Source of the DNA: an uncultured Saprospiraceae bacterium
Lineage (GTDB): Bacteria > Bacteroidota > Bacteroidia > Chitinophagales > Saprospiraceae
Direction: 5' to 3'
Length of the DNA stretch: 32,787 bases
Assembly (NCBI GenBank): GCA_937928575.1
Contig: CALFWW010000128.1
Coordinates: 1 to 32,787 of the forward strand
Position numbers and translations under genes: made by a program. Below the pieces are notes generated by a model. It searched no databases and was not told where the DNA came from. It was given only the letters and a program-made list of their open reading frames with translations. Shown in pieces: positions 14,546 to 23,265 of the stretch; position 1 is the stretch's first letter; every line of letters starts with the position of its first letter.

Positions 14546-17308
14546 TTACTGCTTCACCAACTTCCTAACCATCACCCCATGCTCAGTAGCCACTCTAACA
14601 AGATATAACCCATTTGATAAATTGTCTAATCCATCAAAGCGATATTGATGATTTCCACTGGCTAATTTGCCTAATACATTTCGTTGTACCAACCGACCAT
14701 CGAGTGTCAATAAAGAAACGGTTACTTCATTTAAAGTATTCAAATCAAGATGGACAGTTACTTCATTTACAAATGGATTCGGATTGACTTGAACAGAATT
14801 AATACCCGTTTCAATTTCATTGGTTCCAACACTACAAGCAGTTATAAAATCGAAATTTGCATAAGCACTAACAGAAGTAGGACAAAAGGTTCGTAGTCTT
14901 AATTCATAAGGTTCACATGGATCTAATCCGTCAATGGTGTGCGGTACCTCGAGGATAGACAAAACTTCCCATTCTGATGCACCTAATTTACGGTGATTAA
15001 CTTCCCAACTAATCCCGAAATTTGAAACATCCCAATCCAAAGTGACACTGGTCATCGTACTATCGATCACCAATCCGAATGGTTCTTCACATGGTATTTC
15101 CGGAGAGAAAAAAGCAGTAATTTCATCGCCAGATTCTAAACTTAAGGTGATGGCTTCATTGAAAGCATTGGGCTCAAAAGTATTTTCTCCAACTTCCCAG
15201 AAATAAAAAGTTTCGCCAGGATTTGGAATCGCTGTCAACTCTAATTGAATACCACCAAAATAAGTGGTTGCCCAGGGATAATTCTCACCAATTAAAGTAT
15301 TGGCTTTTACTCGGCCCGCTCCTTCCGGTTGTACATTGATGATCACATCAAAAGGACCAGAGATTCCTTCATCTTCATAACAATCTACTATCGCATCATC
15401 AATAATCGTACATCTGGTTTCAATAAAATCTTTCAATGTTTGGACATTATCTTCCCACTCACCGATACTCCCACCCCAACGATCCACATGTCTTGTCATC
15501 TCAGGAGCAATCCGCATAATCATAGAATCCAATAACGGAATCATGTAGTCGCAACTAAAAAATGTGTTGTTCAAATCCGCATAGCGATTGATGTATAAAG
15601 CCAAGAAATCTTCGTTTTCTAGAAGGTCAGTAAACATCTCAATATGTCCTTCAAAATCCACAAAACCAATTTCTTCAGGATCACATGGATCTGCATTCGC
15701 ACTTTGATCAGGAATGCCCGTATAATTGATGTAGTGACCAAAAGTTGCATCCTCATCCCAAAGTGCATATCTCCATTTTTTTGCTTCCCCATCCGGATGT
15801 CTACCTCTCCACCAAGCAGTATTCCAATTCAACCAATCCGCAGAAACGATGTGGGCATGAAGAATTACATAATCAATTAAACTCAATACCTCCAGCCGTT
15901 CTTCGACCCATGCATAATTGACAGTATCAGTCATGTCATTTGAAGCAATATAAGCAGTCAATTCATCCCAATCTGCTCTACTTCCGTATTCTTCCCAAGT
16001 ACCACCCCACGTTTTTATAAAATCAATATCGAACAAATCTTGATTGTAATATTCATCTGTAAAATCATGGTCATCCACTTTTTCACGAATTTCATAAACA
16101 CCCCAATATTCACCATCTACATACATAATACATGGCTCGTAAGTTCGCTCATCCATCTCCATTCCAGCCAATCCTGACAAGGTGTGCACATAGGCATCTC
16201 GAATCATCGCTCCTCCAAACTCAAACGGATAATTATCATTCGCACCTGCTTTTATAATCAATCGTTGGAAGCGATCTCTATTGGTTAAATTAAACATGTC
16301 AAATAACTCATTTTTGACGGCATAATCATCACCAAATTGATCACGCGCGATAAAATCAATTCCTCTTTGATTGTAAGCCCAGGAGTCATTTCCATGTTTA
16401 TTGAATTCTCCTGTAACATCACCTACACGATCACCAGTTTCGTCAAATAACTCAAAAGAACCTACGGGTTCATTGAAGTCTCCATTCATTAAAAAGTCAA
16501 GACCATCACCTGCAATTGAAATTACTTTTACAGAATGACTCTCGTTGATAAAGAAAGTAGCGTAGTCCGTAAAACTTTTTGGCACCGCTTGATCACTATG
16601 GTAAGCAACCGCTTTTACAACGGTCGTGTTGGAAATAGTGAAAGGAGCAGTATAAATCGCAGAACCCAAATCTGGCTCAGATCCATCTAATGTATAATGA
16701 ACCGTTGTATTAGGATCAATATCATCAATTGTCACTACAACATCGCTGGTATAAAATCCAGCAGCAGGATTGATCGATGGTTTTTGAGCATACTCCAATA
16801 TTGGATTCACATTCGATGCGCCTGGAGTTGGTAGACGAAAAATTCCCCAAGTATTTGCCCCATCAGTAATACGACCTCTTGAGTGAGTTACTTGATTTGG
16901 AATATCTAATTCATGAACATCCAAAACAATTCCATTTGGATCCGCTAAAACCACTCCTTCTGAACCTTTGCATTGAGTGATTTTGAAATTGGTATGGATG
17001 TCGTTGCCAATCAACATATCTCTTTTGGATGCCCAAATCAATAAATGGTCATTAGCGCCAATGCTTACACCATTTGGGAATTGCCATTTAGTAGGATTAT
17101 CTGGTTTATCACTTAAATAATAACCAGAGAGATCAATGTTTGTATTTGTATTGTTGTATAATTCAATCCAATCTTCATCATTTCCGAAATCGTCATAAAA
17201 TTGATCGTAATTGGCAGCAGAAAATTCATTAATCACGACTCCATTTTGAGCCTGAAGTGAAATCGTGAAAATCGAAAGTACGATGAGTAGAATATTTCTA
17301 AAGTTCAT
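14546..17308 (-). CDS. Secreted lamin-tail/CotH protein with T9SS domain
   Basis: 920 residues. Signal peptide 1-20. Lamin-tail domain about 22-165 (GVVINEFSAANYDQF, DWIELYNNTN). Chitobiase-like C-terminal-type domain about 178-255 (TVHYTLDGSEPDLGSAIYTA). CotH kinase-like domain about 257-645, with RFQRLIIKAGANDNYP, RDAYVHTLSGLAGMEM, YWGVYEIREKVDD and WDEDATFG at 517-524. Then a ~85-residue repeat-type domain, an FN3-like domain (about 745-825) and a T9SS C-terminal domain (about 838-920, NPNPFVNEVTV to VRKLVKQ). CotH of Bacillus spores phosphorylates a coat protein; extracellular bacterial relatives are uncharacterised. Length and order are common in Bacteroidota. It is convergent with the eight-repeat protein gene. 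Confidence 0.88.
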   Translation of the reverse strand: MNFRNILLIVLSIFTISLQAQNGVVINEFSAANYDQFYDDFGNDEDWIELYNNTNTNIDLSGYYLSDKPDNPTKWQFPNGVSIGANDHLLIWASKRDMLIGNDIHTNFKITQCKGSEGVVLADPNGIVLDVHELDIPNQVTHSRGRITDGANTWGIFRLPTPGASNVNPILEYAQKPSINPAAGFYTSDVVVTIDDIDPNTTVHYTLDGSEPDLGSAIYTAPFTISNTTVVKAVAYHSDQAVPKSFTDYATFFINESHSVKVISIAGDGLDFLMNGDFNEPVGSFELFDETGDRVGDVTGEFNKHGNDSWAYNQRGIDFIARDQFGDDYAVKNELFDMFNLTNRDRFQRLIIKAGANDNYPFEFGGAMIRDAYVHTLSGLAGMEMDERTYEPCIMYVDGEYWGVYEIREKVDDHDFTDEYYNQDLFDIDFIKTWGGTWEEYGSRADWDELTAYIASNDMTDTVNYAWVEERLEVLSLIDYVILHAHIVSADWLNWNTAWWRGRHPDGEAKKWRYALWDEDATFGHYINYTGIPDQSANADPCDPEEIGFVDFEGHIEMFTDLLENEDFLALYINRYADLNNTFFSCDYMIPLLDSMIMRIAPEMTRHVDRWGGSIGEWEDNVQTLKDFIETRCTIIDDAIVDCYEDEGISGPFDVIINVQPEGAGRVKANTLIGENYPWATTYFGGIQLELTAIPNPGETFYFWEVGENTFEPNAFNEAITLSLESGDEITAFFSPEIPCEEPFGLVIDSTMTSVTLDWDVSNFGISWEVNHRKLGASEWEVLSILEVPHTIDGLDPCEPYELRLRTFCPTSVSAYANFDFITACSVGTNEIETGINSVQVNPNPFVNEVTVHLDLNTLNEVTVSLLTLDGRLVQRNVLGKLASGNHQYRFDGLDNLSNGLYLVRVATEHGVMVRKLVKQ

Positions 17309-17406
17309 TGGTGGTCGTTTTGTGTTAGTAATATTACAAGACTAAAATAGTATAATGATCTATTTCAAATTTTTTTAATATGGCATTTGTCGGTTACTAC
17401 CTACAA

Positions 17407-18204
17407 TTATTGCGGCTTGGTCATGGTGAGGCTATATATGTGTGGTACATCTGCTCCTAATATATCCCACTTATATTGACCCGGCGCGATTTCGATCATA
17501 TTAGGAGAAATCTTAAAATGGGTATATGGGTATTCTTTAAATTCGGTGATAATAAGCCCTTCTTGAATTAACGGGTTCATAATTTCCATCAATGAGTGGT
17601 TCCAAAAATATTCCTTTTTTTTGATGGCAGCATCATGGTCAGCATAAGTTCCTTCCTCTTCTTCAAGGTAAGGTCCCTTGTTGAAATAATGATAATCTAC
17701 TTTCCCATTGTCCCAATCAAATACATTAAAAGTAGGATGAAATTCTGCAATATAAAACAGCCCACCTGGTTTTATATAATGGTTAACAATACTTGCCCAT
17801 TTGACCAAGTCAGGTAACCAGCAAGTCACCCCGTATGAGCAGTAAACAATATCAAACTGCTCCTCCAAATGTGCGGGCAAATCGTAGACATTGCACTCAA
17901 TGAATTTTACATCCAATCCAAGTTCTTCATTCAAATTCCGAGCGGTTTTAATACCCTCACTAGAAAAGTCAACACCAGTCACTTTGGCGCCCATTCTTGC
18001 CCAAGACATACTATCTTGTCCGAAATGACATTGAAGATGCAACATTGTTTTTCCGCTTACTAAATGACCGATTGCATCCAAATCAAATGAGACTAACGAA
18101 GTCTTTCCTTTCTTGAATTTTTCATTGTCATAAAAATCTGATTTGAGGTGGTGAGCAGTTTTTGCATCCCAAAGTGCTTTATTCACAGCGAAGTAGTCCT
18201 CCAT
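17407..18204 (-). CDS. Class I SAM-dependent methyltransferase
   Basis: 265 residues. The AdoMet-binding motif I is LHLQCHFGQDSMS at about 55-67, followed by VTGVDFSSEGI (motif II with the acidic residue), FDIVYCSYG and LKPGG-like IKPGGLFYIAEFHP. The form of motif I (LQCHFGQD) marks a subgroup of methyltransferase type 11/12 proteins with unknown substrates. ATG at 18204 gives MEDYFAVNKALWDAKT, the usual subgroup start. A longer reading would begin with TTG at 18246 and leave almost no space to the divergent gene. It is divergent from the DUF3467 gene, separated by 69 bases, where both promoters must lie. Confidence 0.88.
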   Translation of the reverse strand: MEDYFAVNKALWDAKTAHHLKSDFYDNEKFKKGKTSLVSFDLDAIGHLVSGKTMLHLQCHFGQDSMSWARMGAKVTGVDFSSEGIKTARNLNEELGLDVKFIECNVYDLPAHLEEQFDIVYCSYGVTCWLPDLVKWASIVNHYIKPGGLFYIAEFHPTFNVFDWDNGKVDYHYFNKGPYLEEEEGTYADHDAAIKKKEYFWNHSLMEIMNPLIQEGLIITEFKEYPYTHFKISPNMIEIAPGQYKWDILGADVPHIYSLTMTKPQ

Positions 18205-18273
18205 GGCAGGTTTTTTAGGTAAATTATTACGATATTTGATGTTCAATTAAAATTGAATAAAAATAAAGTAATT

Positions 18274-18591
18274 ATGGCAGAAACAAAGAAGCCGGGGAAA
18301 CAAATGAATATTGAGTTACCTGAAGAGATTGCAGAAGGAATATATAGTAATCTTGCAATCATATCTCATTCACATTCAGAGTTTGTAGTAGATTTTATCC
18401 GTTTAATGCCGAATGTCCCGAAGGCAAAAGTTAAATCCAGAATCGTATTGACACCAACTCACGCCAAAAGATTGATGCGTGCTTTGGTTGATAATGTTAA
18501 TAAATTTGAAGCTCAATTTGGACCAATCAGTGAACCTGAACAGCCACCAATGCCTCCTATGAATTTTAATACTCCAAAAGCGCAAGCCTAA
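18274..18591 (+). CDS. DUF3467 domain protein
   Basis: 105 residues, almost all one DUF3467 domain: IEL-PEEIAEGIYSNLAIIS at about 13-32, FVVDFIRLMPNVPKAKVKSR and ILTP-like IVLTPTHAKRLMRAL. The tail is rich in proline and ends in a flexible acidic/proline segment. The family is widespread in Bacteroidota and its function is unknown; it is small, cytoplasmic and without catalytic motifs. ATG at 18274 is preferred over a TTG at 18253, because MAETKK starts next to the conserved part. No terminator is evident before the large PKD gene, which starts 121 bases later. Confidence 0.88.
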   Translation: MAETKKPGKQMNIELPEEIAEGIYSNLAIISHSHSEFVVDFIRLMPNVPKAKVKSRIVLTPTHAKRLMRALVDNVNKFEAQFGPISEPEQPPMPPMNFNTPKAQA

Positions 18592-18712
18592 TTTTTTATT
18601 AGTTCGTGCAGCGTTTTTGTCAACCAATGGCACTCTTATACACCCTTGTCTTGCTTTGTTTCACTGTAAACGAAGCTTGCATTTATTGTTATAACAGTCA
18701 AATGATTTTGCT

Positions 18713-21700
18713 ATGAAACTATTCTACCATTCAATCTCAACGATTTCCTTATTGTTACTTTTGATTTTTAGTACGAGTATATCTGCTGAAAATCGAAATT
18801 TAATCGAATGCGATGCTGGATTTTGGGTATTTCCAGAAGGACCTGCTACATTTTTCGAACCGCATCATCATTATGACGAAGCAAGCTATTTTTGGGATTT
18901 CGGTGATGGCAATTCAAGCACTGAAATCAGTCCTTTTCATGAATATGAAGCGGATCCAGATAATTTTGTTTTTGTGATAACACTTACTATTACATTAGCA
19001 GATGGAGAAACTTGTAGTTATACAGAGGAGTTTGAATTGATGTCAGAAGAATGTAATTCGATGTTTGAATATGAAGTTCAAAGTGATGGACTGACTGTAA
19101 ATTTCGAAGACGGCTCTTGGGGAATTATTACCTCTTGGTTTTGGGATTTCGGAGACGGTAATACTTCGAATTTGCAACATCCTATACACGAATATGAGGT
19201 GGAAGGCGATTATTTTGTGACCCTCGCGGTAGCTTGTTTGGGGGGCGAAACGAATGAAATGCAAATGCCAGTCAATGTTTCCTACGAACCGATTGAATGC
19301 TATGCAGGCATTGACATTTTAGACGAATTTGGTTTTTTATGGTTTAGTGCATACGGTCCTCAAGGATCAACTTATCATTGGGATTTTGGAGATGGAAACA
19401 CAAGCGAAGATGAAATTGTACAACATAATTATGAAGGAGCAAATGGAGACCTAATTGAAGTAGTAGTAACACTGACAGTTACGACGCCAGATGGGCAAAC
19501 TTGTTCGACTGCCTACGACTTGGTCCATATTATTTTCATTGAGTGCAATGCAATGTTTGAATATTATCCAACGAATGATGACCCTCTATTGGTGCAATTT
19601 TTTGATACTTCTTGGGGAGAAGCTGTAAGTTGGACTTGGGATTTTGGAGATGGAAATACTTCTAACGAACCAAATCCAGTGCATCTATATAACGCACCTG
19701 GTGAGTATATTGTTAATTTGATAATCGAATGTGAAGATGGACAAATCAGCGAAATGCCGATGCTCGTTCACCTTGAAAGCAATCAGATTATTTGTGATTC
19801 TTCTTTTCAAGTAGACTGGAATGGAAATGAATATTATTTCTATCCAAATTATTATGATCCAGAAGCAACCTATTACTGGGTTTTTGGTGACGGAAATACC
19901 TCCAATGAAATGACACCAATCCATTTTTATAATGGAGAACCAGGAGATGTCTTTGTTGTTGATATGACTTTGACCTTGCCAGATGGACAAACGTGTACAG
20001 AAAGTTTTGAATTGATAATTGAAGAAATCGATGAGTGTACTTCAATGTTTGAATATTGGGTGATTTCTGATGATGGCTTAACGATAGAGTTTAATGATCA
20101 ATCTTGGGGGAACATAAATAATTGGTCATGGGATTTTGGAGATGGCAACTCAAGTACTGAACAACATCCAGTTCATACCTATTCAGCTTTTGCAGATTAT
20201 GAAGTTTTCTTAACTATTGAATGTGCAAATGGAGAGGTGAATACGATGGTCATGCCCGTTCATGTCGGTAATGGAGGTGATTGTGATGCATATTTCGGTT
20301 ATGGACAAGAATTAAATGAAGTTTACTTTTATCCATATATGGAATTTCCTGAAACTTCCTATTTATGGGATTTTGGAGATGGCAACTCGAGTACTGAAAT
20401 GTATCCAATACATCAATATGATTTGAGTAATGAACCGATGGAAATTAATGTTACGCTTACATTGATTTTGGCGGATGGGACCACTTGCACCTTTACACAA
20501 TTCATCTTCCTAGAGCCTTTGGAATGTACATCCATGTTCAGTTATTATCCGATTAATGACAACGAATTTGAAATTCAATTCATTGACGAGTCCTGGGGAA
20601 TTCCTACTTCTTTCGAATGGGATTTTGGTGATGGCAATACGAGTACAGAACAAAATCCGATTCACACTTATGCTGAAGCGGGAATTTATGATGTAACCCT
20701 AACGATTAATTGTGTCGGAGGTGAAACGAATTCGATGGTAATGGACGCAGTTGTTGGAGATGTTCAGTATTGTGAACCAGGGTTTTGGTACGATATAGAT
20801 TTTAGTCAGAATACTTTTTATTTCCACCCATATACCATAGCGGATGATGCTGTTTATAATTGGGATTTCGGTGACGGAGCTATAAGTAACGAACAAACAC
20901 CAGTTCACACCTATATTGGAGGGCAGGAACCATTAGAATTTTTGGTCACTTTAGAAGTGATACTTTCTGATGGTCAAATCTGTACTTATGAAGAATATAT
21001 CTTTGTTGAACCTGTAGAGTGTACGGCCATGTTTGAATACGGGTCAGCACCGGATAATAGTATGGTAGTTACATTTTGGGATACTTCTTGGGGGACGGTG
21101 TCTTCTTGGTTTTGGGATTTTGGAGATGGCCATACCAGTACCGAGCAAAATCCAACCCACGTATTTGAAACGGATGGCGTACACTATGTTACATTAACCA
21201 TTACCTGCATTGGTGGAGAAGTAAATACAATCACTATGGAGGTTCATACAGATCAAAATGCTCAGTGTGAAGCAGCTTTTACTCATTATATATTAGATGA
21301 TTGGGGTGTTTACTTTGAATCAGCATTGATATATGATGATGCTACTTATTTTTGGGATTTTGGAGATGGTGAATTTTCTGAAGAAATGATGCCTATACAT
21401 TATTATCAAAATGAAGGATGGTATCCAATATTTTTAGAAATTATATTGCCCAATGGTACACTCTGCCATTACGAATCTGAAATCTTGATTGGAAGTGATG
21501 AACCCGTTTTACCAATACACTGTGAGGCGTTTTTTAATTTTGAACAGGCAGGTGATCCGATGACTATTTTCTTCTTCAATCAGTCATTTACAGACAATGA
21601 TGAAATCGAATTTCAATGGCATTTTGGTGATGGTGCTGTTAGCAATGAACCAGATCCGGTTCATCAATATGAAACGCCAGGTGTATACATTGTTACACTA

Positions 21701-22318
21701 ACGATTGTGAGCGGAGATTGCATCAATACATTCCCAATGCAAATTTTTATTGGTGACGAGACATGGTATCCGGAAGGATGTCAAGCATTGTTTTTACCGG
21801 TTGAAACTTCCTCAGGATACATTTTTTATGACTTATCTCAAGGAAATGTTGCTTCGTATTTATGGGATTTTGGAGATGGAAACCTAAGCACCAATGAAAC
21901 ACCTTTCCATAATTATGCACTTCCTGGTGATTATGAAATTACCTTGACGATTATAACAGAAGATGGCTGTGAAAGTATGTTTAGTATTACGATTTCAAGT
22001 CTTGGATTTATGGGTAATGCGATGCAAGCTTATATGGTAAGTGCTACCTCGGATATTGATTTTGTCCAAGACCCAATAATTTATCCAAATCCCGTTAGTG
22101 ATGTTTTAAATGTCTCGTTGGAACTGGATCAGTTCGAAGAGATTACGATTGAAGTTATTTCTATGGAAGGTAAATTACTTCGAACTTACAACAATACATT
22201 TTCAATTGGTGGGCAAGTCTATGCAATCCCGATCAACGATCTTCCTTCTGCAATGTATATGATAAAAGTTACCTCCAATAGTAAGAAAGAATTTCATACT
22301 AGATTTGCGAAGTTGTAA
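18713..22318 (+). CDS. Secreted 13-module PKD protein with T9SS domain
   Basis: 1201 residues with a signal peptide (about 1-25, ending SISAEN). Thirteen PKD modules follow, each with WDFGDG (variants WVFGDG in module 5, WHFGDG in 12), then TSxExxPxHxY and VxLTIxCxxG. Modules alternate between two subtypes: odd ones contain DGxTC near their end, even ones have DxSWG before the FGDG strand. A T9SS C-terminal domain covers about 1120-1201 (DPIIYPNPVSDVLNV to HTRFAKL). The composition is very acidic with many Asp/Glu and aromatic residues. PKD arrays usually give extended surface stalks or bind polysaccharide or protein; no catalytic domain is visible, so an adhesive or spacer role is inferred. 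Confidence 0.88.
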   Translation: MKLFYHSISTISLLLLLIFSTSISAENRNLIECDAGFWVFPEGPATFFEPHHHYDEASYFWDFGDGNSSTEISPFHEYEADPDNFVFVITLTITLADGETCSYTEEFELMSEECNSMFEYEVQSDGLTVNFEDGSWGIITSWFWDFGDGNTSNLQHPIHEYEVEGDYFVTLAVACLGGETNEMQMPVNVSYEPIECYAGIDILDEFGFLWFSAYGPQGSTYHWDFGDGNTSEDEIVQHNYEGANGDLIEVVVTLTVTTPDGQTCSTAYDLVHIIFIECNAMFEYYPTNDDPLLVQFFDTSWGEAVSWTWDFGDGNTSNEPNPVHLYNAPGEYIVNLIIECEDGQISEMPMLVHLESNQIICDSSFQVDWNGNEYYFYPNYYDPEATYYWVFGDGNTSNEMTPIHFYNGEPGDVFVVDMTLTLPDGQTCTESFELIIEEIDECTSMFEYWVISDDGLTIEFNDQSWGNINNWSWDFGDGNSSTEQHPVHTYSAFADYEVFLTIECANGEVNTMVMPVHVGNGGDCDAYFGYGQELNEVYFYPYMEFPETSYLWDFGDGNSSTEMYPIHQYDLSNEPMEINVTLTLILADGTTCTFTQFIFLEPLECTSMFSYYPINDNEFEIQFIDESWGIPTSFEWDFGDGNTSTEQNPIHTYAEAGIYDVTLTINCVGGETNSMVMDAVVGDVQYCEPGFWYDIDFSQNTFYFHPYTIADDAVYNWDFGDGAISNEQTPVHTYIGGQEPLEFLVTLEVILSDGQICTYEEYIFVEPVECTAMFEYGSAPDNSMVVTFWDTSWGTVSSWFWDFGDGHTSTEQNPTHVFETDGVHYVTLTITCIGGEVNTITMEVHTDQNAQCEAAFTHYILDDWGVYFESALIYDDATYFWDFGDGEFSEEMMPIHYYQNEGWYPIFLEIILPNGTLCHYESEILIGSDEPVLPIHCEAFFNFEQAGDPMTIFFFNQSFTDNDEIEFQWHFGDGAVSNEPDPVHQYETPGVYIVTLTIVSGDCINTFPMQIFIGDETWYPEGCQALFLPVETSSGYIFYDLSQGNVASYLWDFGDGNLSTNETPFHNYALPGDYEITLTIITEDGCESMFSITISSLGFMGNAMQAYMVSATSDIDFVQDPIIYPNPVSDVLNVSLELDQFEEITIEVISMEGKLLRTYNNTFSIGGQVYAIPINDLPSAMYMIKVTSNSKKEFHTRFAKL
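18800..21990 (+). repeat. Array of 13 PKD modules in A-B alternation
   Basis: The W codon of each WDFGDG-type motif lies at 18893, 19142, 19379, 19637, 19877, 20129, 20366, 20618, 20861, 21113, 21353, 21617 and 21863. Spacing alternates in residues: 83, 79, 86, 80, 84, 79, 84, 81, 84, 80, 88, 82. The real repeating unit is therefore a two-module block of about 163 residues, present five and a half to six times, with the last two modules more diverged. Confidence 0.85.
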
Positions 22319-22352
22319 TTTTTGCAACAACAATAAGTCTTTAACGAATCAT

Positions 22353-22395
22353 AAAATAGCAACGTGTTTTAAAAATACGTTGCTATTTTTTTTGC
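22353..22395 (+). terminator. Terminator of the PKD protein gene
   Basis: A 13-bp perfect stem, aaaatagcaacgt (22353-22365) with acgttgctatttt (22377-22389), loop of 11, followed by further T. It lies 35 bases after the stop codon. Confidence 0.85.
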
Positions 22396-22803
22396 TAGAA
22401 AGCATTAAATCTAATTTGTAATAAGTGTTGTTTTCATCAAATAAATCAAACTTGCAAAGTGCTTTTAACCAATTCAAGACTACCTAATACACGGTATATA
22501 TGTGTTAAAGATGATAAGTAATTGAAAATTAAACACCGTAGAAATTGTTGAAAATACAATTACTACATAAGTGATTGATTACTAATGGATAAGGTATGAT
22601 GTATTGAAGTATTCTTGTTTTTACTAATTTTTGAGGCATTGACGTAATATAATGATAGTTAGATAGTTATGCATACAAGAAATAATTCTCAATATTTGTA
22701 ATATTGACTGTCACATTTTAGGAATACATGTAGTTTTATGTTTAAATGACGGAGCAAATTAAGTTTTTGTATTATCTTTAAATTCAAGTATTCTAGTATT
22801 TTC
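22396..22803. other. Intergenic stretch without recognisable genes
   Basis: About 400 AT-rich bases. No ORF with protein-like composition, tRNA, or strong hairpin was seen on either strand. Confidence 0.4.
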
Positions 22804-22881
22804 CCAATAACGCTCCATTCCGATTACATTTTTTGTTGTGCAGCTTGTCTTTTGTGCGCTTACTAAGCAAAACGTTATTTG
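22804..22881 (-). repeat. 78-nt element bounded by inverted ends
   Basis: The ends ccaataacg (22804-22812) and cgttatttg (22873-22881) are inverted copies with one mismatch. Inside is a short palindrome gcttactaagc at about 22859-22869. It ends nine bases before the 3' end of the small minus-strand ORF. Size and position recall integron attC sites, but the core bases do not fit RYYYAAC/GTTRRRY and the inner arms do not pair, so I leave it unclassified. Confidence 0.3.
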
Positions 22882-22889
22882 TCCGAAAT

Positions 22890-23159
22890 TCAAATTTCTG
22901 ACAACGATAATATAGAACTCAATATTCCATTCCGATTTATCGCATCTACAATGTTAGGTGTATCCCAACCATTCCGATCGTGTTGTTCGAATTTGCAATA
23001 GTCTTGTGACAATGTACACACGTGTAGTTGCTGAATATTAAAAACCCATGATTCAAAAAAAGTTCCTTCCTTCTCAGGTAGCGGTACTTTCAAGCCTAAC
23101 TTGATTCTTTGGGGTGTTTCTATTCTTCTAAGATTAATCTTATAACTGCGTTTTGTCAT
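22890..23159 (-). CDS. Small hypothetical protein, weakly supported
   Basis: An 89-residue ORF from ATG (23159) to TGA. The sequence is basic at the N-terminus (MTKRSYKINLRRIETPQR) and more mixed later, with ESWVFNIQQLHVCTLSQDY and WDTPNIVDAINRNG, which looks somewhat protein-like. There is no signal peptide or membrane segment. It resembles no family I know. It stands alone between two plus-strand secreted-protein genes and is followed by the 78-nt inverted-repeat element. It could be a small accessory gene, a remnant, or chance. Confidence 0.35.
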   Translation of the reverse strand: MTKRSYKINLRRIETPQRIKLGLKVPLPEKEGTFFESWVFNIQQLHVCTLSQDYCKFEQHDRNGWDTPNIVDAINRNGILSSILSLSEI

Positions 23160-23265
23160 TTATCTCACAAGCGAGTGTTTTTGTAATTTAATTGTTATAA
23201 AAGCAAGTTAAATTGTATATATCGAATGTAATTTAAACTAGGCTCTTAATCTAAAAGATATTAAA

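Noticed and set aside
22804-22881. Definite integron attC site
   Set aside because: Outer ends are complementary and the size fits, but core boxes differ from RYYYAAC/GTTRRRY and the inner arms do not pair. Kept only as an unclassified element.
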